Below are positions 19,140 through 27,812 of a stretch of 64,000 nucleotides of DNA, piece after piece (the stretch's first letter is position 1; each line of letters starts with the position of its first letter). Location of the stretch: assembly GCF_001411495.1 (NCBI RefSeq), contig NZ_CP012983.1, positions 434,001 to 498,000 of the forward strand, read 5' to 3'. The notes below the pieces were generated by a model that was not told where the DNA came from, ran no database searches, and saw nothing but the letters and a program-made list of their open reading frames with translations. A program made the translations under genes and the position numbers. Source of the stretch: Burkholderia cepacia ATCC 25416 (GTDB lineage: Bacteria > Pseudomonadota > Gammaproteobacteria > Burkholderiales > Burkholderiaceae).

Positions 19140-19763
19140 TTAGGGTCTCCCCGGCCGCGCGGCGGCGCCGGAATGATGGGCGGAATCGGTAAGCGTCGTG
19201 GCGGCGGCGCGCGGTGTCGGCGGATGCGGCACGAGGCGGATCGCGTACGACGGCCATGCGCCGCGCAGTTGCGCGTCGAACGCATCGGCGAGCCGCGCGG
19301 GCCAGATCGCGCAGCACACGCGGTTGTCGCCGGAGAACTCGGCATCGCGCAGGATCCGGTCGCCGATCCACACGACGGGCGCGCCGCGCGCGGCATCGCG
19401 CAACGCTTCGTCGTACAGGTGCACGCCGAGCAGCACGTGCGGCGCGAGCAGTTCGGCCGGCAGCGCGCCGAAGTACGGCGCGCAGACTTCGATGAACACG
19501 CGTGCGTCCGGATGCACCGCGTCGCGGATTCGCGCGGTCGCTTCCGCGAGGAACGCGAAATACTGGACGTGGTCGAGCAGCACGCGGCGCTCGCCGCCGG
19601 ATGCGTCGCCGGCGTCGTACGGTTCGCCGGCCGCTTCCGCGAGCGCGGCGCGCGCGTAGTCGGCCGGCGTGTCGAGCGGCATCCGGTACGCGCTCGCGGC
19701 GACCGCGACCGGCTGCCGCGCATCGCGCTCGATCCGGTAGGTGAAGTGAACGGGCCGCACCAT
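19140..19763 (-). CDS. Unknown afc-operon protein
   Basis: A 207-residue protein with no family I can name. The N-terminal half is Ala/Asp-rich with an HVQYFAFLAEATARI helix; the centre has VFIEVCAPYFGALPAELLAPH, and the C-terminal 30 residues are Pro/Ala-rich and likely disordered. No signal peptide or membrane helix is visible. It lies between a thiolase-fold gene and the diiron gene, with start and stop codons touching both. The pairing with a short KAS-like protein suggests a partner subunit or a thioester-handling role, but this is speculation. Confidence 0.7.
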   Translation of the reverse strand: MVRPVHFTYRIERDARQPVAVAASAYRMPLDTPADYARAALAEAAGEPYDAGDASGGERRVLLDHVQYFAFLAEATARIRDAVHPDARVFIEVCAPYFGALPAELLAPHVLLGVHLYDEALRDAARGAPVVWIGDRILRDAEFSGDNRVCCAIWPARLADAFDAQLRGAWPSYAIRLVPHPPTPRAAATTLTDSAHHSGAAARPGRP

Positions 19764-19764
19764 G

Positions 19765-20667
19765 TCATGCCTCGCTGTCGAGAGAGAACGTCGCGTCCGG
19801 CGCGAATGCGACGTCGGCGACCGCGTAATAGCCGTTCAGCGCGAGCGAGCAGACGGCCGCGCGGCGCGGCGTGTCGCCGTCGCGATGCGCGAGCAGCACC
19901 GACAGCCACGGGTCGCTGCCGAACGCATGGCCGAACAGCCCGTGGCCGTCGGGTAGCAGCGGCGTCTTGCCGACCGACGCGAGCAGCGCGCGGCGCGACG
20001 TCGCCGGAAAGAACGGCAGCGCCGCGTGCACGCCGGGCCGCGCCGCGCAGAAGGTGCGGATGTCGCGGCCGAGCCGCACGACCGCGCTGGCCGGCGGCGC
20101 GGCGTCCGCGAGCACCGACGGTGCGGCCGGCGACGCTTCGCGGCCGACGTCGACGAGCAGCGTGCACACGCCGAAGCCCGAACGCCCCCACGCGGGGTTG
20201 CCGTGCCAGTACGTATAGCCGTGCACGTCGACGTCGACGATCTGCAGCAGCAGCGTGCGCGGCCCGGTTTCGGCGGCGGTGGCGAGCGCGCGGCGCAGCA
20301 CGTAGCCCCAGCCCGCGCACTCGTACGAGCAGGTCATCCAGTCGGGCGTGTAGTCGTTCGCGCCCGCGAGCGCCTGCGCGAACACGCGATGCTGCGGCGA
20401 ATCGTTCATCAGCAGCATCGACAGGATCGTCGAGCTGACCACGTAGTCGTCCGCGCCGACCGCGCCGCACAGCCGCTCGCGATCGGCGCACGCGAGCGCG
20501 CCGATCGCGCGGGCCGTGTCGTCGAGCGGCACGGCCGCGCCGTCGCGTGACGGCGCGACGCGCCGGTACGCGAGCGCCTGCACGGTCAGCGCGGTCGCCG
20601 GGGCCGCCGGGGCCACCGGGAGCGGCTCGGCGGCGGCGGCCGCCACGGTCGCAAGGGGCGCGAGCAT
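19765..20667 (-). CDS. Short thiolase-fold (KAS-like) protein with conserved Cys
   Basis: A 300-residue protein weakly resembling ketoacyl synthases. The clearest sign is YECAGWGYVLRRAL, in which Cys117 aligns with the FabH nucleophile motif CAGFTYAL; VVSSTILSMLL and ILLQIVDVDVH-like strands surround it, and the C-terminal SLALNGYYAVADVAF resembles the last strand of the fold. It is shorter than KAS III (about 320 residues) and the His/Asn positions are unclear, although LFGHAFG is a candidate. It directly follows the ACP gene, so it may act on the ACP-bound chain. Confidence 0.65.
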   Translation of the reverse strand: MLAPLATVAAAAAEPLPVAPAAPATALTVQALAYRRVAPSRDGAAVPLDDTARAIGALACADRERLCGAVGADDYVVSSTILSMLLMNDSPQHRVFAQALAGANDYTPDWMTCSYECAGWGYVLRRALATAAETGPRTLLLQIVDVDVHGYTYWHGNPAWGRSGFGVCTLLVDVGREASPAAPSVLADAAPPASAVVRLGRDIRTFCAARPGVHAALPFFPATSRRALLASVGKTPLLPDGHGLFGHAFGSDPWLSVLLAHRDGDTPRRAAVCSLALNGYYAVADVAFAPDATFSLDSEA

Positions 20668-20674
20668 CGTCGTG

Positions 20675-20929
20675 TCAGGCGGCGTGCTGCTGGCTGCGCA
20701 GTTGCGCGTCGAGCTGCTGCAGCGTCGTGTACTGCGTGATGTTCAGCGCTTCCGGGTCGATCGAACCGTAGAGCTGTTCGCAGAACACGATCAGCTCGAC
20801 GATGTTCAGCGAATCGATGCCGAGTTCGCCGATGCCGGCATCGGTGTCGACGGTCTCGACATTGAGGATCTTCGCGACTTCGCGGGACAGGATGTCGAGC
20901 GCGTCGGCCGGAACGTTCTGGGTCGTCAT
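20675..20929 (-). CDS. Acyl carrier protein
   Basis: An 84-residue carrier protein. The phosphopantetheine attachment site is Ser40 in GELGIDSLNIVEL, and the acidic helical pattern is typical of ACPs. It is the only carrier protein seen in the operon, so the FAAL, AMP ligase, decarboxylase, diiron and KAS-like proteins probably all meet on it. The ATG is preceded by GGAG. The 58-base gap upstream is one of the largest within the operon. Confidence 0.93.
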   Translation of the reverse strand: MTTQNVPADALDILSREVAKILNVETVDTDAGIGELGIDSLNIVELIVFCEQLYGSIDPEALNITQYTTLQQLDAQLRSQQHAA

Positions 20930-20987
20930 GAGAGGAGCTCCTGGTAATGAAGTGGGTTGATCGGGATCGATCGGCCTGTCGCGTGGG

Positions 20988-22091
20988 TCAACTGCCGGCT
21001 TCGCAGCGCAGGCTCTTGCGAAGCTCGTGATAACAACGGTACGAACTGCCTTCCATCTTCGAAAACGCCAGCAGGTCGCGCTGGTCGTCGAACGTCGCGA
21101 CCCGGCCGTCGCGCACGAGCGCCGTCAGGAACTCGTTCGACAGCAGCTTGATCGCGAGCACGCGCTGCACCTTGCCGAAGCTGTAGTGCGCGTCGTCGGT
21201 CTGGCTGCGCGCGGCGTCCGCGATGAAGCGGTGGACGGCGCGCGCGTCGGCGTCGAGTTCGACGCGGCCGGTTTGCGCGAGCCATTCGACGTGCGCCATC
21301 AACGCGCGGACGAAGTAGGGGCGCACGACGGTCAGGTACTTGTTGAACACGGTCGGGCCGCCGATCCGCAGGCGATCCTCGGCGCTCACGCGCACCTGGC
21401 CGCCGACGTTCGCGAGCTGCAGGTTGCCCGCCAGGAACGGCGCGCCGCAGGTCGTGCGCTTGAGCTTGCGGTACTCGTCGGGCCACACGAGGTACGCGGC
21501 CGGGAACATCACGCCCGGCAGCCGCGCGGCGACGACCGCCATGCAGTCGCGATGCGCTTCGATGCCCCACACCTTGTCGACGGTGAGCGCAAGGCCGTTA
21601 TCGTCGCTGCGCACGACCGTGCGCCAGGCGGCGAGGGTCGGGCCGCCGCCGTCGCTCATCAGGAACGCGAAGTTGTGGCCGCTGTCGATGCAGTCGCATG
21701 CGCGACGGTTCTGGTCGTCGGAGAAGAACAGCCCGAACATGATGCGGATGAACGCGCGCATGAACGGCTTGAACAGGTGATGAAACCCTTCGCGTTCGAT
21801 CTGGCCGAGCAGCGCTTCGGTGAGCGGTGCCTCGTCGTGCCGCAGCGGCGTCGACGCGGACGAATCGGGCAGCACGTCCGGCGTGGCGGCGCGCAGCGCG
21901 ATCACCATCTCGCTGTCGAGCAGCCGCACGGCGGCCGCCTCGACGAGCCGGGCGGCCGCGCGCGGCGGCGTGCCGATGGTGCCGATCGTGTCGAGGTGCC
22001 GCAGCACCGGATACGCGGCCTGGTCGGCCACGCGAAGCAGCGGCGGCGGCGGCAGGTCGGCGGACGAAGCGGGGACGGTAAGCGTGGACAT
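20988..22091 (-). CDS. Divergent acyl-CoA dehydrogenase-fold protein
   Basis: A 367-residue protein whose middle recalls the acyl-CoA dehydrogenase beta domain (FLMSDGGGPTLAAWRTVV, then ALTVDKVWGIEAHRDCM). The C-terminal part is helical (YFGK-like YSFGKVQRVLAIKLLSN). The usual catalytic glutamate motif is not visible, and it is smaller than the canonical enzyme (about 380-390). It may be an ACP-specific oxidase, like the ACAD homologues of antibiotic pathways, or a non-redox relative. It starts 15 bases after the outer-membrane barrel gene. Confidence 0.68.
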   Translation of the reverse strand: MSTLTVPASSADLPPPPLLRVADQAAYPVLRHLDTIGTIGTPPRAAARLVEAAAVRLLDSEMVIALRAATPDVLPDSSASTPLRHDEAPLTEALLGQIEREGFHHLFKPFMRAFIRIMFGLFFSDDQNRRACDCIDSGHNFAFLMSDGGGPTLAAWRTVVRSDDNGLALTVDKVWGIEAHRDCMAVVAARLPGVMFPAAYLVWPDEYRKLKRTTCGAPFLAGNLQLANVGGQVRVSAEDRLRIGGPTVFNKYLTVVRPYFVRALMAHVEWLAQTGRVELDADARAVHRFIADAARSQTDDAHYSFGKVQRVLAIKLLSNEFLTALVRDGRVATFDDQRDLLAFSKMEGSSYRCYHELRKSLRCEAGS

Positions 22092-22106
22092 GGGGCGGGG
22101 TTCCTG

Positions 22107-23426
22107 TCAGAAGCGCACGCGCACGGCGGCGTCGATACGGGTGCCGAGACCGACCATCCGGTACTCGGAATTGCTGTCGGAGAACGCGCGGGTGAGCGCG
22201 ACATCGACGCTCACGCGCTTGTTCACGTCGGCGACGACCTGGGCGATCGCGAGCAGGCCCTTGTCCTGCGGCGAATACACGCCGCGCAGCGAATACTCGA
22301 CGCGGCCGATCTTCTTGCCGAGCCGCGCGAACAGGTAGTCGCGCAGGTTGCCGTCCGCGCTCACGAAATCGGCGGTGCCGCCGAGGCCGGCCAGCGCGGG
22401 GCCGGGCGCGACGGGCAGCAGCGCGTTGTTCGCGCGCACCGCGCCGACCATCCGGCGCCACTGGTTCGCGTCGTAACGCGCCTCGTCGTGCGACCACTCG
22501 ACGATCAGCGACAGGTTGCCGGGCAATGCGCTCTGCATGCCGACCGCGCTGCGCCACATGACCTGGCGGTCGTTGCGGCGATCGACGGCGTCGTACGCGG
22601 CCGGCGAATCGAGCGGCGTGCCGTTCGCGATGAAGGCCGGCAGCGGCCGTGTCGTGCCGCGTTCGAGCCACGCGCTCGCATAGACGGTGTTCGAGCGCGC
22701 GACGTCGAACGACAGCGTCGCGCCCGCGCCGCCGCGGCCCGCATGACGCCCGGCGAGCAGCGCGGCCGAGCCGCCCGACCAGTTGTACGCGCCGCGCACG
22801 AGCTGCGTCGCGCCCTGCACGTCGCGGTTGTCGACGTCGTTGCGCAGCGTGCGGTTCTCGCCGGCGATGAACTGCAGCGTGGCCTGTTCGCCGGCCCATT
22901 TCGCTTCGACGAGCGGCGTGCCTTCGACGTCGCCGTAGCGGTCGTAGATGTCGGCCGTCGCGGCCCGCTTCTGGAAGAAGCCGAGCGGGAAGAACGCCTG
23001 CGACGTGTCGAGCGGGTCGATCCGCTTGCCGGCGGTGAGCGTGATGCCGTTGTCGAATGCGTAGCGCACGCCGGCCTCGTTGAAGCGGGTGGCCTGCGCG
23101 CCGAGCGAATGGTTGCTCGCGACGGCGCGTGCGTTCAGGAACAGGTTCTCGCCGTCGATGCGCGCGAGCAGGCCCGCTTCCTGCTGGTTGCGCGGCTGGT
23201 CGCCGATCAGGCTGCCGAGCAGCGCATGACCGTCCATGCTGTCGACCGAGCGTGCGTAGGCGATGCCGTTCAGCGTGCTCAACTGTTCCATCAGCGATTC
23301 TCCGTGCGCGAGCGTGCAGCCGAGCGCGAGCGGAACGGCGAGTACGACGCCGCGCCGGAGGCGGCCGGGCGAGGGACGAGGGCGGTCACGACGGGCGTCG
23401 GCATGGGCGTCGTGGTCACTGGCCAT
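22107..23426 (-). CDS. Outer-membrane beta-barrel protein of the lipid export set
   Basis: A 439-residue secreted protein. After a basic, Asp/His-rich leader of about 25 residues comes a hydrophobic signal core (GVVLAVPLALGCTLAHG). The mature part has alternating amphipathic strands ending in the aromatic C-terminal strand DAAVRVRF, as outer-membrane barrels do. I chose the ATG at 23426, which overlaps the LolA-like gene by 11 bases; a longer TTG start is possible. With the LolA-like carrier and FtsX/LolD-like ABC genes it could complete a path for a lipid to the outer membrane. Confidence 0.72.
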   Translation of the reverse strand: MASDHDAHADARRDRPRPSPGRLRRGVVLAVPLALGCTLAHGESLMEQLSTLNGIAYARSVDSMDGHALLGSLIGDQPRNQQEAGLLARIDGENLFLNARAVASNHSLGAQATRFNEAGVRYAFDNGITLTAGKRIDPLDTSQAFFPLGFFQKRAATADIYDRYGDVEGTPLVEAKWAGEQATLQFIAGENRTLRNDVDNRDVQGATQLVRGAYNWSGGSAALLAGRHAGRGGAGATLSFDVARSNTVYASAWLERGTTRPLPAFIANGTPLDSPAAYDAVDRRNDRQVMWRSAVGMQSALPGNLSLIVEWSHDEARYDANQWRRMVGAVRANNALLPVAPGPALAGLGGTADFVSADGNLRDYLFARLGKKIGRVEYSLRGVYSPQDKGLLAIAQVVADVNKRVSVDVALTRAFSDSNSEYRMVGLGTRIDAAVRVRF

Positions 23427-24156
23427 CGGCAAGCGTGTCGGGGTTGAACCAGCCCGACGGAATCTTGCGCGGCTGGCCGTCGAGGATGTCGACGACGCTC
23501 GCGCGCTGCTTCTCGATCTCGTTGCGATAGGTGATCTTGCGGATCACCTTGCGCCCGTTCGCCTCGACCGGCGCGGAGAAATCGGCGCTGCGGAACAGCA
23601 GCCCGCTCGCGAGGAAGAACTGCGCGCGCACCGGCACGTCGGTGTCGGGCGTGACCCACAGCTTGATCGTCGGGTAGACGTTGTCGGGATCGGTCGCGGT
23701 CAGGTCGAGCTCGGTGGCCGGCTTGCCGGCGATCGTCGTCGCGCCGGGCGCGGCCGACGCGCGATAGCTGTCCGCCCAGTGCGTGCGCGTGATGTCGCTG
23801 ATCACGACCTCGCCCTGCAGCCGCTGCATCCCGTTGATGCGTACCGCGCTGCGCGTGTTCGGCACGTAGAACCAGTGGCCGCGCGTCGTCGCGAGATACT
23901 TCTGGCCGTCGTTCTCGCCGCTGCGCGTCAGCGCGAGCGTGTCGCCGTTGCCGCGCGTGTAGACGAGATAGCGCGTCGCGTCGCCGGATTGTCCGCCGAC
24001 CTCGTTCGTGATCTGGATGTTCGTCTGCGTATCGGCGGCCGTGCTGCGGTACGCGTCGGCACGGGCGAGCATGGTCTGGGCCGCCGGTGCGTCGGCTGCG
24101 TGGGCGAGCGGCGCGCACGCGACGAGCGCGGCGACCATCAGGCGAATGCGGTTCAT
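23416..24156 (-). CDS. LolA-like outer-membrane lipoprotein-sorting / lipid carrier protein
   Basis: A 246-residue periplasmic protein: signal peptide to AHAADA (about residue 21), then an all-beta LolA/LppX-like domain (LVYTRGNGDTLALTRSGEND, GHWFYVPNTRSAVRING, GKPATELDLTA, IPSGWFNPDTL). Such proteins carry hydrophobic lipids in an open barrel across the periplasm. It is encoded between an FtsX-type permease (ATGA overlap) and an outer-membrane barrel, the order expected for a dedicated lipid route. The cargo is probably the operon's product (inference). Confidence 0.82.
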   Translation of the reverse strand: MNRIRLMVAALVACAPLAHAADAPAAQTMLARADAYRSTAADTQTNIQITNEVGGQSGDATRYLVYTRGNGDTLALTRSGENDGQKYLATTRGHWFYVPNTRSAVRINGMQRLQGEVVISDITRTHWADSYRASAAPGATTIAGKPATELDLTATDPDNVYPTIKLWVTPDTDVPVRAQFFLASGLLFRSADFSAPVEANGRKVIRKITYRNEIEKQRASVVDILDGQPRKIPSGWFNPDTLADGQ

Positions 24157-25370
24157 GGGGCGAGTCCTTCGAGGATGTTGCGTTTGGCGAGCCCGAGCGT
24201 CGCGAGCAGCGCGGCGGCCACGCCGAGCACGACGAACGCGCCTTCAACGGCGACCACGGCGGCCGGCGAAACCGTGAATTCGAGCAGGATCGGCTTCACG
24301 CGGCCCGGCGGCGCGGGCAGGTGGATCTGCGCATGGTTGAGCGCGACCATCGTCAGCAGCGCCGCCGCGATGCCGGCGGCCGCGCCGAGCAGGCCGAGGA
24401 ACGCGGTCTCCTGGATCAGCACGCCGCGCACCGTCGCGGCCGGCACGCCGAGCGCGCGCAGGGTCGAGATCTCGCGGCGGCGCTCGACGATGCTCATCAG
24501 GATCCAGTTGCTCATCGACAGCAGGATCGTCACGCACAGGATCGCGCCGAACACCGAGAACTGGTTCTTGTACAGCGCGACGACCTGGTGATAGAGCGAC
24601 ACGAGCTGGTCCCAGGTCTTCACGTCGAGCGCGGGCAGCGCGGCGCGCAGCGTCGCGGCGGCGGACGGCGTGTGCGCCGTGTCCGACAGGAACACCGCGA
24701 TGCGCGACGCGCGGTCGGTGCGCAGCAGCGCTTGCGCGGCCGCGAACGTCACGTCGACGATCCGTTCGTCGACGTCCTTGTTGCCCGTGCTCATCACGCC
24801 GACGATCTGCGCGTCGGTCGCGTTGATGCCGCCGTGCGCGGTCGAGGCCATCAACTGCACGACCGAGCCGACGTGCACGCCGAGCTTGCGCGCGAGTTCG
24901 GCGCCGACGACGACTTCGGTGCCGGCATTCGCGGGCGACAGGTAGCGGCCCGACAGCACCGTGTGATAGTCGAAGAAGCCGGGCGGCTCGCGGTTCGGCT
25001 CGATGCCTTCGCCGACGAAGCCGTAGCTGAGATCGCCGTTCGAGATCAGCCCGTCGAAGTCGATGCCGCGCGCGGTGGTGGCGACGCCGTGCAGCGCGGC
25101 GACGGCGCGCGCGGCGGCAGCCTGCTCGTCGGCGGTCAGCCCGTACTGCAGCGGCCGTTCGCCGATCAGGTCGAGATAGCCATGGTGCAGCACCTGCACG
25201 TGGCCGACGCCGCTGTCGATCGAGCCTTCGCGCACCGCGTCGAAGGTTGCGATCACGTAGCCGAGCGCGAGGCTCGACGCGAACGCGGCGACGCCGATCA
25301 TCGCCATCGTCAGCACGGTGCGGCGCTTGTTGCGCCAGAGGTTACGCCACGCAAACGTCGACCAGTTCAC
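24153..25370 (-). CDS. FtsX/LolC-like ABC transporter permease
   Basis: A 405-residue permease with the MacB/LolCDE topology: one N-terminal helix after TFAWRNLWRNKRRTVL, a large periplasmic domain (about residues 45-270), then three C-terminal helices, with SIVERRREISTLRALGVP as the coupling motif. The GTG at 25370 is the start; it lies inside the ATPase gene end (29-base overlap). Only one permease gene is present, so a homodimer is expected. It probably extracts a lipid from the inner membrane and hands it to the LolA-like protein encoded next. Confidence 0.88.
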   Translation of the reverse strand: MNWSTFAWRNLWRNKRRTVLTMAMIGVAAFASSLALGYVIATFDAVREGSIDSGVGHVQVLHHGYLDLIGERPLQYGLTADEQAAAARAVAALHGVATTARGIDFDGLISNGDLSYGFVGEGIEPNREPPGFFDYHTVLSGRYLSPANAGTEVVVGAELARKLGVHVGSVVQLMASTAHGGINATDAQIVGVMSTGNKDVDERIVDVTFAAAQALLRTDRASRIAVFLSDTAHTPSAAATLRAALPALDVKTWDQLVSLYHQVVALYKNQFSVFGAILCVTILLSMSNWILMSIVERRREISTLRALGVPAATVRGVLIQETAFLGLLGAAAGIAAALLTMVALNHAQIHLPAPPGRVKPILLEFTVSPAAVVAVEGAFVVLGVAAALLATLGLAKRNILEGLAP

Positions 25371-26052
25371 GATTCACTCCCGGTACGCCGTCGCGCATCT
25401 CGATGCGGCGCGGCAGGTGCGCGCACAGACGATCGTCGTGCGACGCAATCAGAAAGGCGGTGCCCAGCGTGCGGTTGGTGTCGAGGATCAGCTCGGCCAC
25501 CGCGCGCGCGTTGGTGCTGTCGAGGCTGGCGGTCGGCTCGTCCGCGATCACGATCGCCGGCTCCTTGGCGAGCGCGCGCGCCAGCGCGACCCGTTGCTGC
25601 TCGCCGCCGGACAGCTCGCCGGGGCGGTGGCGTTCGCGCGCGGCGAGCCCCACCGCGTCGAGCATCGCGCGGGCGCGCTCGCGGCGCGTGCGCGGCGTGC
25701 CCCACGCGAAGCAGCCGAGCTCGACGTTCTCGAGCGCCGACATCACCGGAATCAGGTTGAACTGCTGGAACACGAAGCCGATGCGCTCGCGGCGGATCCG
25801 TTCGAGCGTGTCCGGTGCGTCGTCGATCCGATGGCCTTCGAGCCAGCGTTCGCCGCTGCTCGGCACGTCGAGAAAGCCGGCCAGGTTGAGCAGCGTGCTC
25901 TTGCCGCTGCCCGACGGGCCGACGAGCGCGACGACGTCGCGCGGGCCGATCGAGATCGTCGCGTCGCGCACCGCGACGACGCGGCCCGCGCCCTCGTACA
26001 CGCGCGTGACGTCGCGCAGCTCGAGCACCGGCGTGAGCGGGGCGGCCGTCAT
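25342..26052 (-). CDS. LolD-like ABC transporter ATP-binding protein
   Basis: A 236-residue ATPase of the LolD/MacB class. Walker A is GPSGSGKST, the Q-loop is FVFQQFNLIP, the signature is LSGGEQQRVAL, Walker B is IVIADEPTASLD, and the H-loop is LIASHDDR. It starts within the stop of the FAAL gene (ATGA) and overlaps the permease start by 29 bases. It powers the mechanotransmission-type lipid exporter. The afc literature names a transporter-like gene next to afcA, but I do not recall the assignment well enough to give a symbol. Confidence 0.9.
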   Translation of the reverse strand: MTAAPLTPVLELRDVTRVYEGAGRVVAVRDATISIGPRDVVALVGPSGSGKSTLLNLAGFLDVPSSGERWLEGHRIDDAPDTLERIRRERIGFVFQQFNLIPVMSALENVELGCFAWGTPRTRRERARAMLDAVGLAARERHRPGELSGGEQQRVALARALAKEPAIVIADEPTASLDSTNARAVAELILDTNRTLGTAFLIASHDDRLCAHLPRRIEMRDGVPGVNRELVDVCVA

Positions 26053-27812
26053 GCGTACGCTCCCTGGCCGGCTTCGACCGCCGCCGCTGCGTGGATGACA
26101 GGCAGCGCGCCGTTCGCATAGAGGTCGCGGCATTTCAGGCGCTGCAGCTTGCCGCTCGTGGTGCGCGGCAACGAGCCGGGCTCGACGAAGCACAGCTCCT
26201 GCGCGGCGAAGCCGATGCGCGACGCGAGCAGCTGCTGGCACTCGGCACGCGTCTGCGGCGTCGCATCGGCGGGCCGCGCCTCGATCGCGACGACCAGCCG
26301 CTCGGTGCCCGTCTCGGGGTCGGGCAGCCCGAACGCGATGCACGTGCTCTTGCGCAGCGTGCGATGCGATGCCAGCGCTTCCTCGATGTCGTGCGGGAAG
26401 TAGTTGCTGCCGCGGATGATGATGACTTCCTTCTTGCGCCCGAGGATATGGAGCTGACCGTCCGAGACGTAGCCGATGTCGCCGGTGCGGAACCAGCCGT
26501 CGGCCGTCAGCGGCGCGGCGATCGAGCCGTCGTCGGGATTCAGGTAGCCGAGCATCACCGACGTGCCGCGAATCGCGACTTCGCCGACGGCGCGGTTCGC
26601 GAGCGCGTGGTCGCCGTCGTCGAGGATGCGAAAGGCCATGCCGTCGATCGGCGTGCCCATCGCGAGCACGGTTTCGGTCTCGGTGTCGGCGCCGTCGTTC
26701 GCGGCGGCCGGTTGCGCGTCGCGCCGCTCGATCAGCGCACGCCGGTCGAGCGTGTCGGCGATCACGTACGGTGCGCCGTCCACCGTGCCTTCATGCCACG
26801 CACGATGCATCGACACCGCGAGCGTCGATTCGGCCATCCCGTAGCACGGCTGCAGCGCCGATGCCGCGAGGCCGTACGGCGCGAACGTCGCGGCGAAGTC
26901 GCGCAGCGTCGCGTCGTCCACGCGTTCGCCGCCGATGAAGATGTTGCGGCACGCGGACAGGTCGACGCCTTCCATCGCGGCGGCGTTGAAGCGGCGCACG
27001 CAGTAGCGCAGCGCGAAGGTCGGCACCGACGTCGTCGTCGCGCGCGCCGACGCGATGCGCTTCAGCCAGCCGAGCGGATTCCGGATGAAGCTGTTCGGCT
27101 GCATCATCAGCAGCGGCGCGCGGTAGTGCAGGTTCGACAGCAGCGTGAGCAGCCCCATGTCGTGATAGAGCGGCAGCCACGAGGCGGTGCCGTCACCGGC
27201 CGCGATGTCGAAGCGGACCGACCCGCCGATGCCGAGCACGTTCGCGATCACGTTCTCGTGGCTGAGCACCGCGGCTTTCGGGTGCGACGTCGAGCCCGAC
27301 GTGAGCTGCACGTGATGTGGGTCATGGCCGCTCTTCGCGCTGATCAGTGCGCGCGCGCCGGCATCCGCGGCGATCGACAGCGTGTCGAGATCGACCACGC
27401 GCGTCGATGCCGCGGGAAACGCGTCGTCGCGCCACGCGGCGGCCTGCGCATCGGCGGCAATGACGAGGCGCGGCCGATACAGCTCGCACGCGACGTCGAT
27501 CACTTGCCTGCCGGCGGTGGCGCGGCGCGCGGGAACGGGCACGGTGCAGGGCAGCGCGCCCGTCATCACGCAGGCCATCATCGCGACCGCGTGCTCGACC
27601 GATGCGGGCAAGGCGAGCATCACCAGGTCGTTCTCGCGCACGTCGAGTTCACGCAGCGCGCCGGCCTGGTGAAACACTTCTTCCGCGAAGCGCCGGTACG
27701 TGATGCCTGCCTCGTTGCCGGCCTCGTCGACGAACGTCATGCGATGCGTGGCGCCCGCGACGTCCTCGAGCGATTCGATCAGGCGATGAATGGTGGATGC
27801 GCACTTCGTCAC
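26049..27812 (-). CDS. afcA: Fatty acyl-AMP ligase (FAAL; AfcA-like)
   Basis: A 587-residue FAAL-type enzyme that activates a fatty acid as acyl-AMP for transfer to the ACP. Motifs are VQLTSGSTSHPKAAVLSHEN (P-loop), TASWLPLYHDMGLL (FAAL-specific), YGMAESTLAVSM, GWFRTGDIGYVSDGQLHILG and TSGKLQRLKC near the C-terminus. I chose the GTG at 27812 with GGGAG upstream; an ATG at 27902 would add 30 residues without a clear domain. It is the first gene of the long minus-strand operon and diverges from the desaturase gene. The family and divergent position match afcA as I recall it. Confidence 0.88.
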   Translation of the reverse strand: MTKCASTIHRLIESLEDVAGATHRMTFVDEAGNEAGITYRRFAEEVFHQAGALRELDVRENDLVMLALPASVEHAVAMMACVMTGALPCTVPVPARRATAGRQVIDVACELYRPRLVIAADAQAAAWRDDAFPAASTRVVDLDTLSIAADAGARALISAKSGHDPHHVQLTSGSTSHPKAAVLSHENVIANVLGIGGSVRFDIAAGDGTASWLPLYHDMGLLTLLSNLHYRAPLLMMQPNSFIRNPLGWLKRIASARATTTSVPTFALRYCVRRFNAAAMEGVDLSACRNIFIGGERVDDATLRDFAATFAPYGLAASALQPCYGMAESTLAVSMHRAWHEGTVDGAPYVIADTLDRRALIERRDAQPAAANDGADTETETVLAMGTPIDGMAFRILDDGDHALANRAVGEVAIRGTSVMLGYLNPDDGSIAAPLTADGWFRTGDIGYVSDGQLHILGRKKEVIIIRGSNYFPHDIEEALASHRTLRKSTCIAFGLPDPETGTERLVVAIEARPADATPQTRAECQQLLASRIGFAAQELCFVEPGSLPRTTSGKLQRLKCRDLYANGALPVIHAAAAVEAGQGAYA

